A stretch of DNA of 64,000 bases from the NCBI GenBank assembly GCA_032054765.1, contig DAMBSC010000002.1, positions 186,001 through 250,000 of the forward strand, read 5' to 3'. Source of the DNA: DFXE01 sp032054765 (GTDB taxonomy: Bacteria > Bacteroidota > Bacteroidia > Bacteroidales > Tannerellaceae). Each line of letters starts with the position of its first letter. The stretch's first letter is position 1. The position numbers and the translations under genes were made by a program. This document shows positions 1-8,443 of this stretch, one piece after another. A model generated the notes under the pieces. That model was given only the letters and a program-made list of their open reading frames with translations. It was not told where the DNA came from and did no database searches.

Positions 1-96
1 CGGTTCCACATTCTTTGTACACGAAAGCATAAAAGAAGCTATCGCGAGGAAAAAAAGAGAACACCTTAAATGCGACTGTAAGACAAGTTTATTCAT
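1..96 (-). CDS. N-terminus of a lipoprotein (cut by window edge)
   Basis: Reading the minus strand from ATG at 94-96 gives 32 codons open to the window edge. They form a typical lipoprotein signal: positive N-terminus (MNKLVLQSHLR), hydrophobic core, then a lipobox ending LSC with the lipidated cysteine at residue 26, followed by TKNVEP. The rest of the gene lies outside the window, so no function can be given. The gene is divergent from the tRNA to its right. The start could be a few codons different, but the signal sequence makes a real gene likely. Confidence 0.6.
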   Translation of the reverse strand, partial: MNKLVLQSHLRCSLFFLAIASFMLSCTKNVEP

Positions 97-161
97 GATA
101 AAATAGGCTTTATGATAAAAATTATCCCACAAATATAGTAAATGATGATGAAATTTATTAT

Positions 162-169
162 TACATTTG
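162..169 (+). promoter_or_regulatory. Bacteroidetes -7 box for tRNA-Pro
   Basis: TACATTTG matches the Bacteroidetes -7 consensus TAnnTTTG and lies 18 bp before the mature tRNA 5' end, so transcription would start only about 10 nt upstream of the tRNA. No clear -33 TTTG was found at the usual spacing. Confidence 0.5.
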
Positions 170-187
170 CAGCCGTAATAGAAAAAT

Positions 188-260
188 CGGGATGTAGCAC
201 AGTTGGTAGCGCGCCACGTTCGGGACGTGGAGGTCGGACGTTCGAGTCGTCTCATCCCGA
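188..260 (+). tRNA. tRNA-Pro (anticodon CGG)
   Basis: The 73-nt sequence folds as a full cloverleaf. The acceptor stem CGGGATG (188-194) pairs with CATCCCG (253-259). The anticodon stem CCACG/CGTGG encloses the loop TTCGGGA with anticodon CGG at 221-223 followed by G37, and the T arm GGACG-TTCGAGT-CGTCT is intact. CGG reads proline codon CCG. CCA is not encoded, so it must be added after transcription. Confidence 0.95.
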
Positions 261-265
261 CAAAG

Positions 266-305
266 AGGCTATCCCAAAAATAGATTTGAGATAGCCTTGT
301 TTTTA
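266..305 (+). terminator. Rho-independent terminator after tRNA-Pro
   Basis: AGGCTATC (266-273) pairs with GATAGCCT (290-297), followed by TGTTTTT on the plus strand. It starts 5 nt after the tRNA. The same hairpin could slow transcription arriving from the minus-strand gene ending at 321, but there is no T-run on that side. Confidence 0.75.
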
Positions 306-320
306 ATTATAGAATACAAA

Positions 321-1226
321 TTACATCTTTCTTCTTACATAAGCTTCATAGTTTTTCCTCAGTTTCCTCCAAGTGGAGACTAAATCTTGGGCAAATCTTT
401 CCATATCGTTTTCGTAATCCTTATTTGAAACTTCGAACATAAAAGGGCCATTATAGCCTGATCTTACCAGTATATCTATAACAGCCGGAAAATTGACTAC
501 TCCTTTGCCTGGTAACCAATGCCTTTCATTGACCTCGTCGTAATCGGATATGTGGAGTGTTTGGATACGATTATTCAATTTTTCAGCAAAATACTCCGTT
601 TTTTCACTCAATAAATGGTTTGTATCCAAACAAACATCAACAGAAGGAATATCGTTTATTAATGCCAACATTTCAGCTGCTGCATTTCCTAAACAAGTGC
701 GAGGTAAGCATTCGATGGCCAGACGGATATTATATTTCTCTTCTACGAACGGCCCCAGTTCTTTCAGACATGAACGAAATGCAGCAATATGTGATATCCG
801 TAGCGTTTCATTAATAGGTTCAAAACTAGCATGCAGAATTGCTTTCTTATATGAACCTAAACCTTTAGCCATATCTAAAGTGAATAATATAGCCTGTCGG
901 CTTCGTTGTTGTAGGATAGGATCTGCCAAAGAAATATCAAAATCCCATCCAAATGGTATATGGATCGACCAAATAGTTATATCCGCAGCATCCGCTGCTT
1001 TTTTATATGCGTTGACATAAGTAATAATGTCTGCTACATCCATTCGGTATAAGGAAGGCATGACAGCCTCCACATAGTCAATCCCCGCTCTTTTTAGTAT
1101 TTGCATATTCTTTTCAATATCCGGAGTAGTTACACTTAGGGAAGTGCCGATTTTCCACTCAGGTAATTGAGCAAATATAATAGAGGATATCCCTATTAAA
1201 ACTGTAATTAAAAATAACTTTTTCAT
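321..1226 (-). CDS. Secreted sugar phosphate isomerase/epimerase-like protein
   Basis: This 301-residue protein has an export signal (MKKLFLITVLIGISSIIFA) followed by a xylose-isomerase-like TIM barrel. Visible features are the start GTSLSVTTPDIEKNMQILKRAGIDYVE, AILHASFEP near the middle, LAIECLP, VDVCLDTNH and LHISDYD, which supply the acidic and histidine residues that bind metal in this family. The family isomerises or epimerises sugars; the substrate is unknown. It is the last gene of PUL 1, 14 bp after susD, so it probably acts in the periplasm on a sugar released by this locus. An exported member of a mostly cytoplasmic family is notable but common in Bacteroidetes PULs. Confidence 0.8.
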   Translation of the reverse strand: MKKLFLITVLIGISSIIFAQLPEWKIGTSLSVTTPDIEKNMQILKRAGIDYVEAVMPSLYRMDVADIITYVNAYKKAADAADITIWSIHIPFGWDFDISLADPILQQRSRQAILFTLDMAKGLGSYKKAILHASFEPINETLRISHIAAFRSCLKELGPFVEEKYNIRLAIECLPRTCLGNAAAEMLALINDIPSVDVCLDTNHLLSEKTEYFAEKLNNRIQTLHISDYDEVNERHWLPGKGVVNFPAVIDILVRSGYNGPFMFEVSNKDYENDMERFAQDLVSTWRKLRKNYEAYVRRKM

Positions 1227-1240
1227 TTGATATTATTGAA

Positions 1241-3037
1241 TTACCATCCTGGGTTTTGTTTTAAATTAGGATTCAAAGTGAGTTCATTAGTTGGAAGCGG
1301 TAGTAAATAATCTCTTTTTATATTAAATTGATATCCACTATTCAATGCTGCATAATTTTTATAAGGATCGATATAACCATATTCATTAACCGGGAGATTT
1401 TCTACAGCTTTCAAAAAAGCATCTGTTGCCCCTGGATAATTTTCCCACTGTTTCTTATAAGCCCCCAATGGTCTTTTACCTACAATAAGTTTATCAGCAG
1501 CTGCCCAACGGAAAATATCATCGACCCTGAACCATTCACTTGCCAATTCCACTTTTCTTTCCCTACGTATTTCATTCAATAAAGGAGATAATTCGGGAAA
1601 TTCCCAATTAGGATCAGTTGTAATACTATTCATATTTAACAAACCCTCAGACATACCAACTCGTAATCGGAGTGCATTTATTGTTTTATCAACATCTGCC
1701 TGAGTAATTGTTCCTAATTCCGCTTTTGCTTCCGCATAAATCAATAATGTTTCAGCATAGCGGAAATAAATACAACCTACAGTGCCCTGCGCATTATTAA
1801 ATTCTGTAAAATCCGCACTATGTCCTTTATGTACCTGATAACCTGTAGATGTATTCTGAGCACCGTTCACTTCAAAAGTAGGAGTTGTAAACATCATTTC
1901 CGGATTATACCATTTAACATGGGCACCGTCGTCCACATTGATTGTCTGGTTTAATCTGGGATCACGATTTGCTACAACGGACTTAAGATCTTTATCACCT
2001 TTATAAAGCGGATTACCTGAAATAGGTTTACCATCTGTACATAAATATGATTCGACCATACTTTTAGAAAGTCCTCTTCCGGCTCCTACACATGAATAAC
2101 GTATCCAAACATTAATGAGTCCTTCTGCAACAGAATATTTTCTCCATAACAGAACTTCTTTATTGTTGCTGTAATCTTTTTGATTAAAGAGTAACCAGTA
2201 TCCATCCTGTACTCCGACATTATCCAGCGCAGGAAAGCCATTTGTTTCAGCCATAGCTATTAATGCAGCAGATGCTTCAGCTGCTTTCTGTATAAACTTT
2301 GTCCCGTCTGAATTCTCAACTTTAAAATCGGTATTCTTCAATGCATGATATTTTTCCCAAGTACCTTCATAAAGAGCAATCCTTGCCTGAAGCGCTAAAG
2401 CCACCTCTTTTGTTACTCGCCCGCTCCAACTTCCTCCTGCTCGTGCAGGAAGATATTCAATTGCTTTATCCAAATCAGCCAAAATAGAATCAGCCACCTG
2501 GTTGCGTGGTAAACGAGCAGCAAAAAGAACTTCTGATGTCGTTTCTACAGTGGTTGAAGCCCATGGTACATCACCGAATTTACGTAATTTGTCAAAATAA
2601 AAAATAGATTTAAAAAAAAGTACTTCTCCTACATATTGTTTCACTTCATCCCATGGTACGTCTACTAATTTGTAGTTGTCTATAAAATAATTTATATTCC
2701 GTAAAAGGCTCCAATCTCCTGAAGCCCAACCGCCTCCAGAAGAAGGAATTGTATTTTCCCCATTCATCCGTCTATTATAATTAACAGAGATATTAGTATC
2801 GCTTCCTTCACTTACATCTAACGAATATGGACCTACTCCACCCCAGCTTGTATAACGTGGAAGTAAAGCATCCTGATTATATAGGTTATTTACATACATT
2901 TTTAAATCATTTACGGTATTCCAATAATCAGAATCACTTATATCTACCAATGGGGAACGATCTAGAAAACTATCATTACAAGCAGGTATAAATCCGATTG
3001 AACAGATTACGATAATCAAATAAATATATTTTTTCAT
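1241..3037 (-). CDS. SusD/RagB family glycan-binding lipoprotein (PUL 1)
   Basis: This 598-residue SusD homologue has the lipobox GFIPAC at the N-terminus, so it is lipidated and probably surface exposed. Family features include the N-terminal CNDSFLDRSPLVDISDSDYWNT segment, TPR-like helices, an RYAETLLIYAEAKAEL helix, IRRERKVELASEWFR, and the C-terminal LLPLPTNELTLNPNLKQNPGW. The last of these is close to the usual SusD ending. It caps the SusC channel encoded 31 bp upstream and captures oligosaccharides. The bound glycan cannot be deduced from sequence. Confidence 0.93.
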   Translation of the reverse strand: MKKYIYLIIVICSIGFIPACNDSFLDRSPLVDISDSDYWNTVNDLKMYVNNLYNQDALLPRYTSWGGVGPYSLDVSEGSDTNISVNYNRRMNGENTIPSSGGGWASGDWSLLRNINYFIDNYKLVDVPWDEVKQYVGEVLFFKSIFYFDKLRKFGDVPWASTTVETTSEVLFAARLPRNQVADSILADLDKAIEYLPARAGGSWSGRVTKEVALALQARIALYEGTWEKYHALKNTDFKVENSDGTKFIQKAAEASAALIAMAETNGFPALDNVGVQDGYWLLFNQKDYSNNKEVLLWRKYSVAEGLINVWIRYSCVGAGRGLSKSMVESYLCTDGKPISGNPLYKGDKDLKSVVANRDPRLNQTINVDDGAHVKWYNPEMMFTTPTFEVNGAQNTSTGYQVHKGHSADFTEFNNAQGTVGCIYFRYAETLLIYAEAKAELGTITQADVDKTINALRLRVGMSEGLLNMNSITTDPNWEFPELSPLLNEIRRERKVELASEWFRVDDIFRWAAADKLIVGKRPLGAYKKQWENYPGATDAFLKAVENLPVNEYGYIDPYKNYAALNSGYQFNIKRDYLLPLPTNELTLNPNLKQNPGW

Positions 3038-3068
3038 TTTACTAACACTTAATGAGTTTTATCAATAA

Positions 3069-6000
3069 TTAAAATGTAACATTTAGTCCACATGCCCAAA
3101 CACGCTGTAATGGATATAGTCTACCATCAGAGTTTGAAAATTCAGGATCCATTGTTTTTATGAGCTTTGTAAACGTTGCCAGATTCTCCACATTTACGAA
3201 AAGCCTTAATCTCTGACAATTAACCTTCTCTATGATTGATTGAGGTATATTATACCCTAACTGAATATTTTTAATTCGTAAGTAAGCTGCGTTCTGCAAA
3301 TAACGAGTCTGTGGCTGAGAATTTTTCCGTGTTTCACCTCCCATATAAAACTTAGGGAAGTAACCATTTGGAGTATCCTTCGTCCATCTGTCATAATGTT
3401 CGGTAGTTAACATCCCTGTATATAAATCTCCTGTTATACCCCAGAAATAAGCGCCATCCCAAGCAGTTGCATTAGAAAAGAATGCATCTCGTTTTCCAAC
3501 TCCCTGTAAGAAGATTGAAAAATCAAACCCTTTATACTCTGCATTCGCATTTACTCCAAAAGAGAAACGAGGAGTACTATTTCCAATTACTTTCCGATCA
3601 CCAGGATTATCAAGCGTATTATCTCCCCAATCGATCACTCCATCATCATTGAGGTCTGCATAACGGACGTCACCTGGTGACCAACGGCTGTAGATTTTCT
3701 CCTGTGTGGGGGCTGATGCAATTTCTTCTTCCGACTGGAAAAGTCCGATGGTTTCATATCCCCATATATCCCCGAATTTCCGTCCTTTATACCATGTAGT
3801 ATTCAATCCTGTTGGATTCGGATACTTACGCACTTCGCTCTGATAATCGCTTAATACGGCATTAACACTATAGGTCAACTCATCAATTTGATCCCTCCAT
3901 CCTATACTTAACTCTATACCACGAGTAAGCATCGCAGCGTTATTTGCCTGAGGAACTGAAGTTCCTAATAGAGCGGGTAAAGCTTCCGCCGGACCAACAA
4001 AATCATCTGCTTTACGCTGGTACCAATCAAAGCTGATATTTAATCTGTTAGATAAGAAACTTAAATCTACACCAAAATCTAATGTTGTAGTAGTGACCCA
4101 CGTAAGAGAACGGTTGATTAAAGGAGGTTGGCTTATATAAGCCTCTCTCCCACTACCAAATATCCAGTTAGTACTGGTAGAACGTACTGTATTCAGCGAT
4201 GGATAGAATGGATATAGATTATCAGTAAAACCTTGATCTCCTAATTGCCCATAAGATACTCTAACCTTTAAAGAATTGATAATAGAAGATATCGGCTCCC
4301 AAAATGTTTCTTTAGATGCTACCCATGCCGCCGATACGCCTGGATAAAACTTAAATCGCACATCATTTAAAAACCGGGATGTTCCGTCATATCGACCATT
4401 GAGCTCAATTAAATACTTCTCTTTATAATTATAATTGATACGTCCGAAGGTTCCACGTATAGCTAATTCATCAGCCTCATCGCTGGTGCTGGGAGACAAA
4501 CCGTATGTCAGCGCTAAGGACGGTAGATTGTCAGAATATAGATAACTATTGTTTCCGAAGAATTGTAGATTATCATATAATTCCTGTGTAAAACCGACTA
4601 ACCCTTTTAAATAATGATCTCCTAACTCTTTTTCATAAGAAGTGAAAAGGTTTATAGTATGATGCTGGTTTTTATGATTTCGCCGTTCAAAAGAATTAGG
4701 GGTGTATAAGGGAGCCTGAGTACCACTCGGACGTGTCACATAAACTGTTTTCTTATGCTTAGACTCATTTATATATGTACCATCATAAGTATAATTTGCT
4801 GTGATATCCCAACCTGTTAAAGGAGTTATCACAAATTCACCTGTCAGAATAGCATTATCATTCGTAATTTTGGTTCGTCCTCCATTCACAAATCCTGCCA
4901 TTCGGTTTTCTGCAGCAAATCCTCCATCCGGAGTATAAAGCGGCTCAGTAGGCCAGTTTCGAGCTGCAAGCATACGCATCCAACTTCCTTCGTATTCATA
5001 AGGAGTATCTGTTGCACCTCGTGAAAAAGCTCCCCTGAAATTAAAAGCAAGCCATTTAGTTATATTAGAAGAAAGATTAGTCCGGATGTTAAATCGTTGA
5101 AACTTATCATCTACATAATTATACATACCATTTTGCTGGTTATACCCAAGTCCTACATAATAGCTGGAGTGATTAGTGCTTCCTGATATTCCTGCATTAT
5201 GTTGCTGACTGAATGACACGTCTTTATATAATATTTTAAACCAATCATTATTAGCATTACCACTTCCAAATTCAAACCATTTATCCGAACCTGGGGTCGG
5301 ATCTGCTATTGTTTCTGTAGTAATTTTACCATCTAAATAATCTTTGATCCGTTGAAGTGTCTCATCAGTAAAAGGTCTGCTGGTACTATTATTGTCGGCT
5401 GCTTCATTGTACAAGTTCGCAAAATCTAATGAATTCATATATTTCGGAAGATTTATCGGTTGCGAAAACATAAAGTTATTACTATATGTTATAGTCGGCT
5501 TTTGTCCGACTTTCCCTTTTTTTGTATTAATAATAATTACGCCATAAGGGGCACTGGAACCATAAATAGCAGCAGAAGCCGCATCTTTTAATACACTAAT
5601 ACTTTCTACATCATTCATATTAATGGTATTGATATCTCCTCCTTGTATCCCGTCTATAACAACTAATGGAGCCTGCGATTGAGTTTTTCCATCAGAAGAG
5701 AAACCGGTGTATCCACGGATATTAAATGTCGGATTACTACCCGGAGCTCCGCCGCCGGAAGATGTGATATTCAGATTGGCCACTGTTCCCTGTAATGCTT
5801 GCCCAATATTTACAACTGAACGATTCTCCAAAGCTTCCCCTTTAATTTGAGCAACAGCTCCTGTCAGGTTTATTTTCTTTTGAGATCCATATCCGACAAC
5901 TACAACTTCCTCAATCTTTTGGGTATCTTCTTTCAGCTTGATAGTAATAGTGTTCTGGTTACCAAGATTGATCTCCTGAGTCAAATAACCGATATAAGAA

Positions 6001-6551
6001 ATTTGCAAGGTTCTATTCTGCTTAATATCTAAAGAAAAGTTCCCGTCTATATCGGTTATCGTACCATTGGTTGTTCCTTTTTCAACAACATTCGCACCAA
6101 TGATAGGCTCACCTTTTTCATCAGTAATTAATCCGGTAATAATTTGTCTTTGTTGCTGAAACGCAAAGGAAATATCTTTTGTCTTTTTTTTCATTAGGAA
6201 AATGCTACTTCCTTCCATAGCATATACAATATCAGAGTTCCTGAAAAGTATTGTCAATACCTCCGCTACAGTCTGATTCTTTACATTGATAGATGCTTTT
6301 GTACCCAGGTCAACTTCTTCCCAATCATATAGGAAAAGATAATCGGTTTGCTGCTCTATCTCATCAATAATTTTATCTGTATTTACATTTTTCATAGAAA
6401 TTGTGACACGTGCAGTTTGTGAATTTACTTCTGCAGCAAACAATCCTGTTGTAAATAAGAATAATATAATGAGGCTTAATTTCATAATTCTCAGAAAATG
6501 TTTATTTGATTTCAAAAGGGGTATAGTTTCTCCATTACAAAGTTTTTCCAT
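3069..6551 (-). CDS. SusC/RagA TonB-dependent outer-membrane transporter with STN domain (PUL 1)
   Basis: A 1160-residue SusC homologue. After a signal peptide (core MKLSLIILFLFTTGLFA, so the true start may be the internal Met at about residue 23) it has an STN signalling domain (about residues 45-125). A carboxypeptidase-D-like domain starting ITGLITDEKGEPIIGANV follows, then the SusC hallmark EVVVVGYGSQKK, a plug with VIDGI and SVLKDAASAAIYG, and a C-terminal beta barrel ending in Phe. The STN domain is what such transporters use to signal to FecR, and fecR and an ECF sigma gene lie just upstream. It should import the oligosaccharide captured by the adjacent SusD. Confidence 0.95.
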   Translation of the reverse strand: MEKLCNGETIPLLKSNKHFLRIMKLSLIILFLFTTGLFAAEVNSQTARVTISMKNVNTDKIIDEIEQQTDYLFLYDWEEVDLGTKASINVKNQTVAEVLTILFRNSDIVYAMEGSSIFLMKKKTKDISFAFQQQRQIITGLITDEKGEPIIGANVVEKGTTNGTITDIDGNFSLDIKQNRTLQISYIGYLTQEINLGNQNTITIKLKEDTQKIEEVVVVGYGSQKKINLTGAVAQIKGEALENRSVVNIGQALQGTVANLNITSSGGGAPGSNPTFNIRGYTGFSSDGKTQSQAPLVVIDGIQGGDINTINMNDVESISVLKDAASAAIYGSSAPYGVIIINTKKGKVGQKPTITYSNNFMFSQPINLPKYMNSLDFANLYNEAADNNSTSRPFTDETLQRIKDYLDGKITTETIADPTPGSDKWFEFGSGNANNDWFKILYKDVSFSQQHNAGISGSTNHSSYYVGLGYNQQNGMYNYVDDKFQRFNIRTNLSSNITKWLAFNFRGAFSRGATDTPYEYEGSWMRMLAARNWPTEPLYTPDGGFAAENRMAGFVNGGRTKITNDNAILTGEFVITPLTGWDITANYTYDGTYINESKHKKTVYVTRPSGTQAPLYTPNSFERRNHKNQHHTINLFTSYEKELGDHYLKGLVGFTQELYDNLQFFGNNSYLYSDNLPSLALTYGLSPSTSDEADELAIRGTFGRINYNYKEKYLIELNGRYDGTSRFLNDVRFKFYPGVSAAWVASKETFWEPISSIINSLKVRVSYGQLGDQGFTDNLYPFYPSLNTVRSTSTNWIFGSGREAYISQPPLINRSLTWVTTTTLDFGVDLSFLSNRLNISFDWYQRKADDFVGPAEALPALLGTSVPQANNAAMLTRGIELSIGWRDQIDELTYSVNAVLSDYQSEVRKYPNPTGLNTTWYKGRKFGDIWGYETIGLFQSEEEIASAPTQEKIYSRWSPGDVRYADLNDDGVIDWGDNTLDNPGDRKVIGNSTPRFSFGVNANAEYKGFDFSIFLQGVGKRDAFFSNATAWDGAYFWGITGDLYTGMLTTEHYDRWTKDTPNGYFPKFYMGGETRKNSQPQTRYLQNAAYLRIKNIQLGYNIPQSIIEKVNCQRLRLFVNVENLATFTKLIKTMDPEFSNSDGRLYPLQRVWACGLNVTF

Positions 6552-6558
6552 ATTTTTG
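6527..6558 (+). promoter_or_regulatory. Promoter reading antisense to the susC leader (PUL 1)
   Basis: On the plus strand TATTTTTG (6551-6558) matches TAnnTTTG exactly. TTTC (6527-6530), one base off the -33 TTTG, lies 20 bp upstream, which is the consensus spacing. It would start an RNA near 6565 running away from susC. Confidence 0.45.
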
Positions 6559-6564
6559 TATAAA

Positions 6565-6652
6565 TTGAATTGTTAGTACTAATTGGATTCGAGGTTCAGT
6601 AAATACTGACTTTTCTACACGGGAAATGTTCGCAGCATTTCCCGTTTTTTTT
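6565..6652 (+). ncRNA. Candidate antisense small RNA to the susC 5' leader (PUL 1)
   Basis: An approximately 88-nt plus-strand RNA is bounded by the promoter at 6527-6558 and a strong terminator. The terminator pairs ACGGGAAATG (6619-6628) with CATTTCCCGT (6636-6645), and its T-run ends at 6652. An extra hairpin TCAGTA-AA-TACTGA lies at 6596-6609. There is no T-run on the minus strand, so this is not a terminator for fecR. It would overlap the untranslated leader between fecR and susC. PUL-borne antisense RNAs at this position (DonS type) are known in Bacteroides. Expression is inferred only. Confidence 0.5.
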
Positions 6653-6702
6653 GTTATGTGGATTATTTCATAGGCATTACATTTTCGAGGTTACACATTC
6701 GT

Positions 6703-7638
6703 TTATTCTATCGTAATCATATTTGCGTCATCATCTTTTTTATATGTAAACTGATGTTTCAATTGTAAAACTTTTAACACATGTTCTATACCATCTCTTA
6801 TACGAAATTTACCAGTATATGATCCTTTCTTCAGTGATTCGTTTTTATTGACTATACGGATATCATAGTATAGTTCTAACTTTTCAAATAAAGAGATAAG
6901 ACTTTCTTTTTCAAAGCATATTAAACCATCCCTCCATTTAAAATAATTAAAATCAGAAATTGCTTCTTTTACCATTTTTCCTTCTTTAAAAGAGAGAGTT
7001 TCATTTTTTTCAATAATATATGCTTTTTCATCCTTTATAGATAAAATTTCTATGCTTCCTTCCAGTAATGCTGTCTCAAAACTATTCTTACCCTGATAAG
7101 CTTTTACATTAAATTCTGTACCTAAAACCTTAATATTGTGTTGCTCTGAATGTACAATAAACGGTTTATCCTTATTTTTAGCCACCTTAAAATAAGCTTC
7201 TCCATCAAGTGTTACATTTCTTGCTTTTTGAGAAAAGTTTTCCGGAAAATTTAGGGTTGTTCCCGAATTTAACCACACTTGCGTACCATCACTCAAGAAC
7301 AATTCGCTACGCTGACCAAACGGAACATAGATCATTTGTGTTTGAGAGGAGTAAGATTCTTTCATAAAAAAATAAGTCGTCAGAATCCCGAAGATTAGGA
7401 TAGAAGCAATCTTTAGAAATTTCAATGAGATTTTTCGTATTGATATACTTTTCTTTTGAGGTAAAGAGGACTTCTGTTTTTCTTCAGCGTTCCAAACATT
7501 CAAATCATAGAGTTTCCGTAAAGAAAGATATTCTTGTTCATGTGCTTTATCTTCCTGCAGCCAGCGTAATATCTTACGTCTGTCTTCATCGGTCACATCT
7601 CCTTTGATATACTGGTATAAAATAGTATGTATATTCAT
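6703..7638 (-). CDS. FecR family anti-sigma factor (PUL 1)
   Basis: A 311-residue inner-membrane regulator with a cytoplasmic N-terminal helical region that holds the sigma factor, one membrane segment (about residues 74-92, LKIASILIFGILTTYFF) and a periplasmic FecR domain. The FecR domain contains DGTQVWLNSGTTLNFPENF, VTLDGEAYFKVAKNKDKPFIV and IKVLGTEFNVKAY. A C-terminal DUF4974-like part follows. It relays substrate sensing from the STN domain of the SusC 151 bp downstream to the ECF sigma factor encoded 90 bp upstream. Confidence 0.93.
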   Translation of the reverse strand: MNIHTILYQYIKGDVTDEDRRKILRWLQEDKAHEQEYLSLRKLYDLNVWNAEEKQKSSLPQKKSISIRKISLKFLKIASILIFGILTTYFFMKESYSSQTQMIYVPFGQRSELFLSDGTQVWLNSGTTLNFPENFSQKARNVTLDGEAYFKVAKNKDKPFIVHSEQHNIKVLGTEFNVKAYQGKNSFETALLEGSIEILSIKDEKAYIIEKNETLSFKEGKMVKEAISDFNYFKWRDGLICFEKESLISLFEKLELYYDIRIVNKNESLKKGSYTGKFRIRDGIEHVLKVLQLKHQFTYKKDDDANMITIE

Positions 7639-7728
7639 TGTTTTAAATACCTCCTACTATTATAAACGTTTGGGAAAACAAAATCCCTAAATCTAGTATC
7701 TATTTTTCCTAAAGTATTTAATACATTC

Positions 7729-8274
7729 TCATAGTTCGAAAAGAAAAATCACTAACGGAAGATAATCTTTTAAATTGGCTCTAAGGACTTTTAAAGAACG
7801 CGTAATATGATATTCCACAGCTTTAGGTTTCATATCTAATTGTAAAGCTATTTCTTTAACAGATAACCCTTCATAACGGCTTAACTCAAAAATAATTCGG
7901 GTTTGCTCTGGTAAAGAAAGTAAAGTTCTTTCTATAATATCTTCTACCTCTCTGGAGAATAATGTTTCAGGGTTACATGCTTCCAATGTAGAAATACGCA
8001 AGGATAATTCATATTGATAAGCTTCTGCCAATTCATCCTCAATTGTCTGACGTAACGTATCTTTTCTCAAATAATCTAAAGCTTTGTTCTTTAAAAGTGT
8101 AAGGAGAAATGCCTGTGGATGTTCAATCTCCTTCTCTCTCATTATATTCCATAACTTTATAATGGAGTCAGAGACAATATCCTCAGCTATCATTTCATTT
8201 TGTACATACGCCTTAACAAATCTAAATGATTTCTTATAGCATTGGCTGTAGAGTTCCTGAAAGTCTATATTCAT
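7729..8274 (-). CDS. RNA polymerase ECF sigma-70 factor (PUL 1)
   Basis: A 181-residue ECF sigma factor. Region 2 is near residues 9-75 (YSQCYKKSFRFVKAYVQNEMIAEDIVSDSIIKLW) and region 4 near 120-170 (LSLPEQTRIIFELSRYEGLSVKEIALQLDMKPKAVEYHITRSLKVLR) with its helix-turn-helix. It is the usual partner of a FecR anti-sigma gene, which follows directly. It should activate the downstream susCD promoter when the SusC STN domain senses substrate. Confidence 0.93.
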   Translation of the reverse strand: MNIDFQELYSQCYKKSFRFVKAYVQNEMIAEDIVSDSIIKLWNIMREKEIEHPQAFLLTLLKNKALDYLRKDTLRQTIEDELAEAYQYELSLRISTLEACNPETLFSREVEDIIERTLLSLPEQTRIIFELSRYEGLSVKEIALQLDMKPKAVEYHITRSLKVLRANLKDYLPLVIFLFEL

Positions 8275-8443
8275 GACCTAAAGGTAATGATTATTTGAAA
8301 TGTGAAAGTGATGTTGTAGTAGCATCTACATAGATGTTGCGTATTTTCAGGAAAAACAACGAATCTCTCTTTGAAGAAGTAATATTTTCTTCTTACACTT
8401 TTATTGTGTATTAACCAGAAAACATAAAGCAATATGTTTGGAT

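Noticed and set aside
550..1020. Plus-strand frame opposite the isomerase gene
   Set aside because: Shadow of a well-supported minus-strand gene; no start context or domain.
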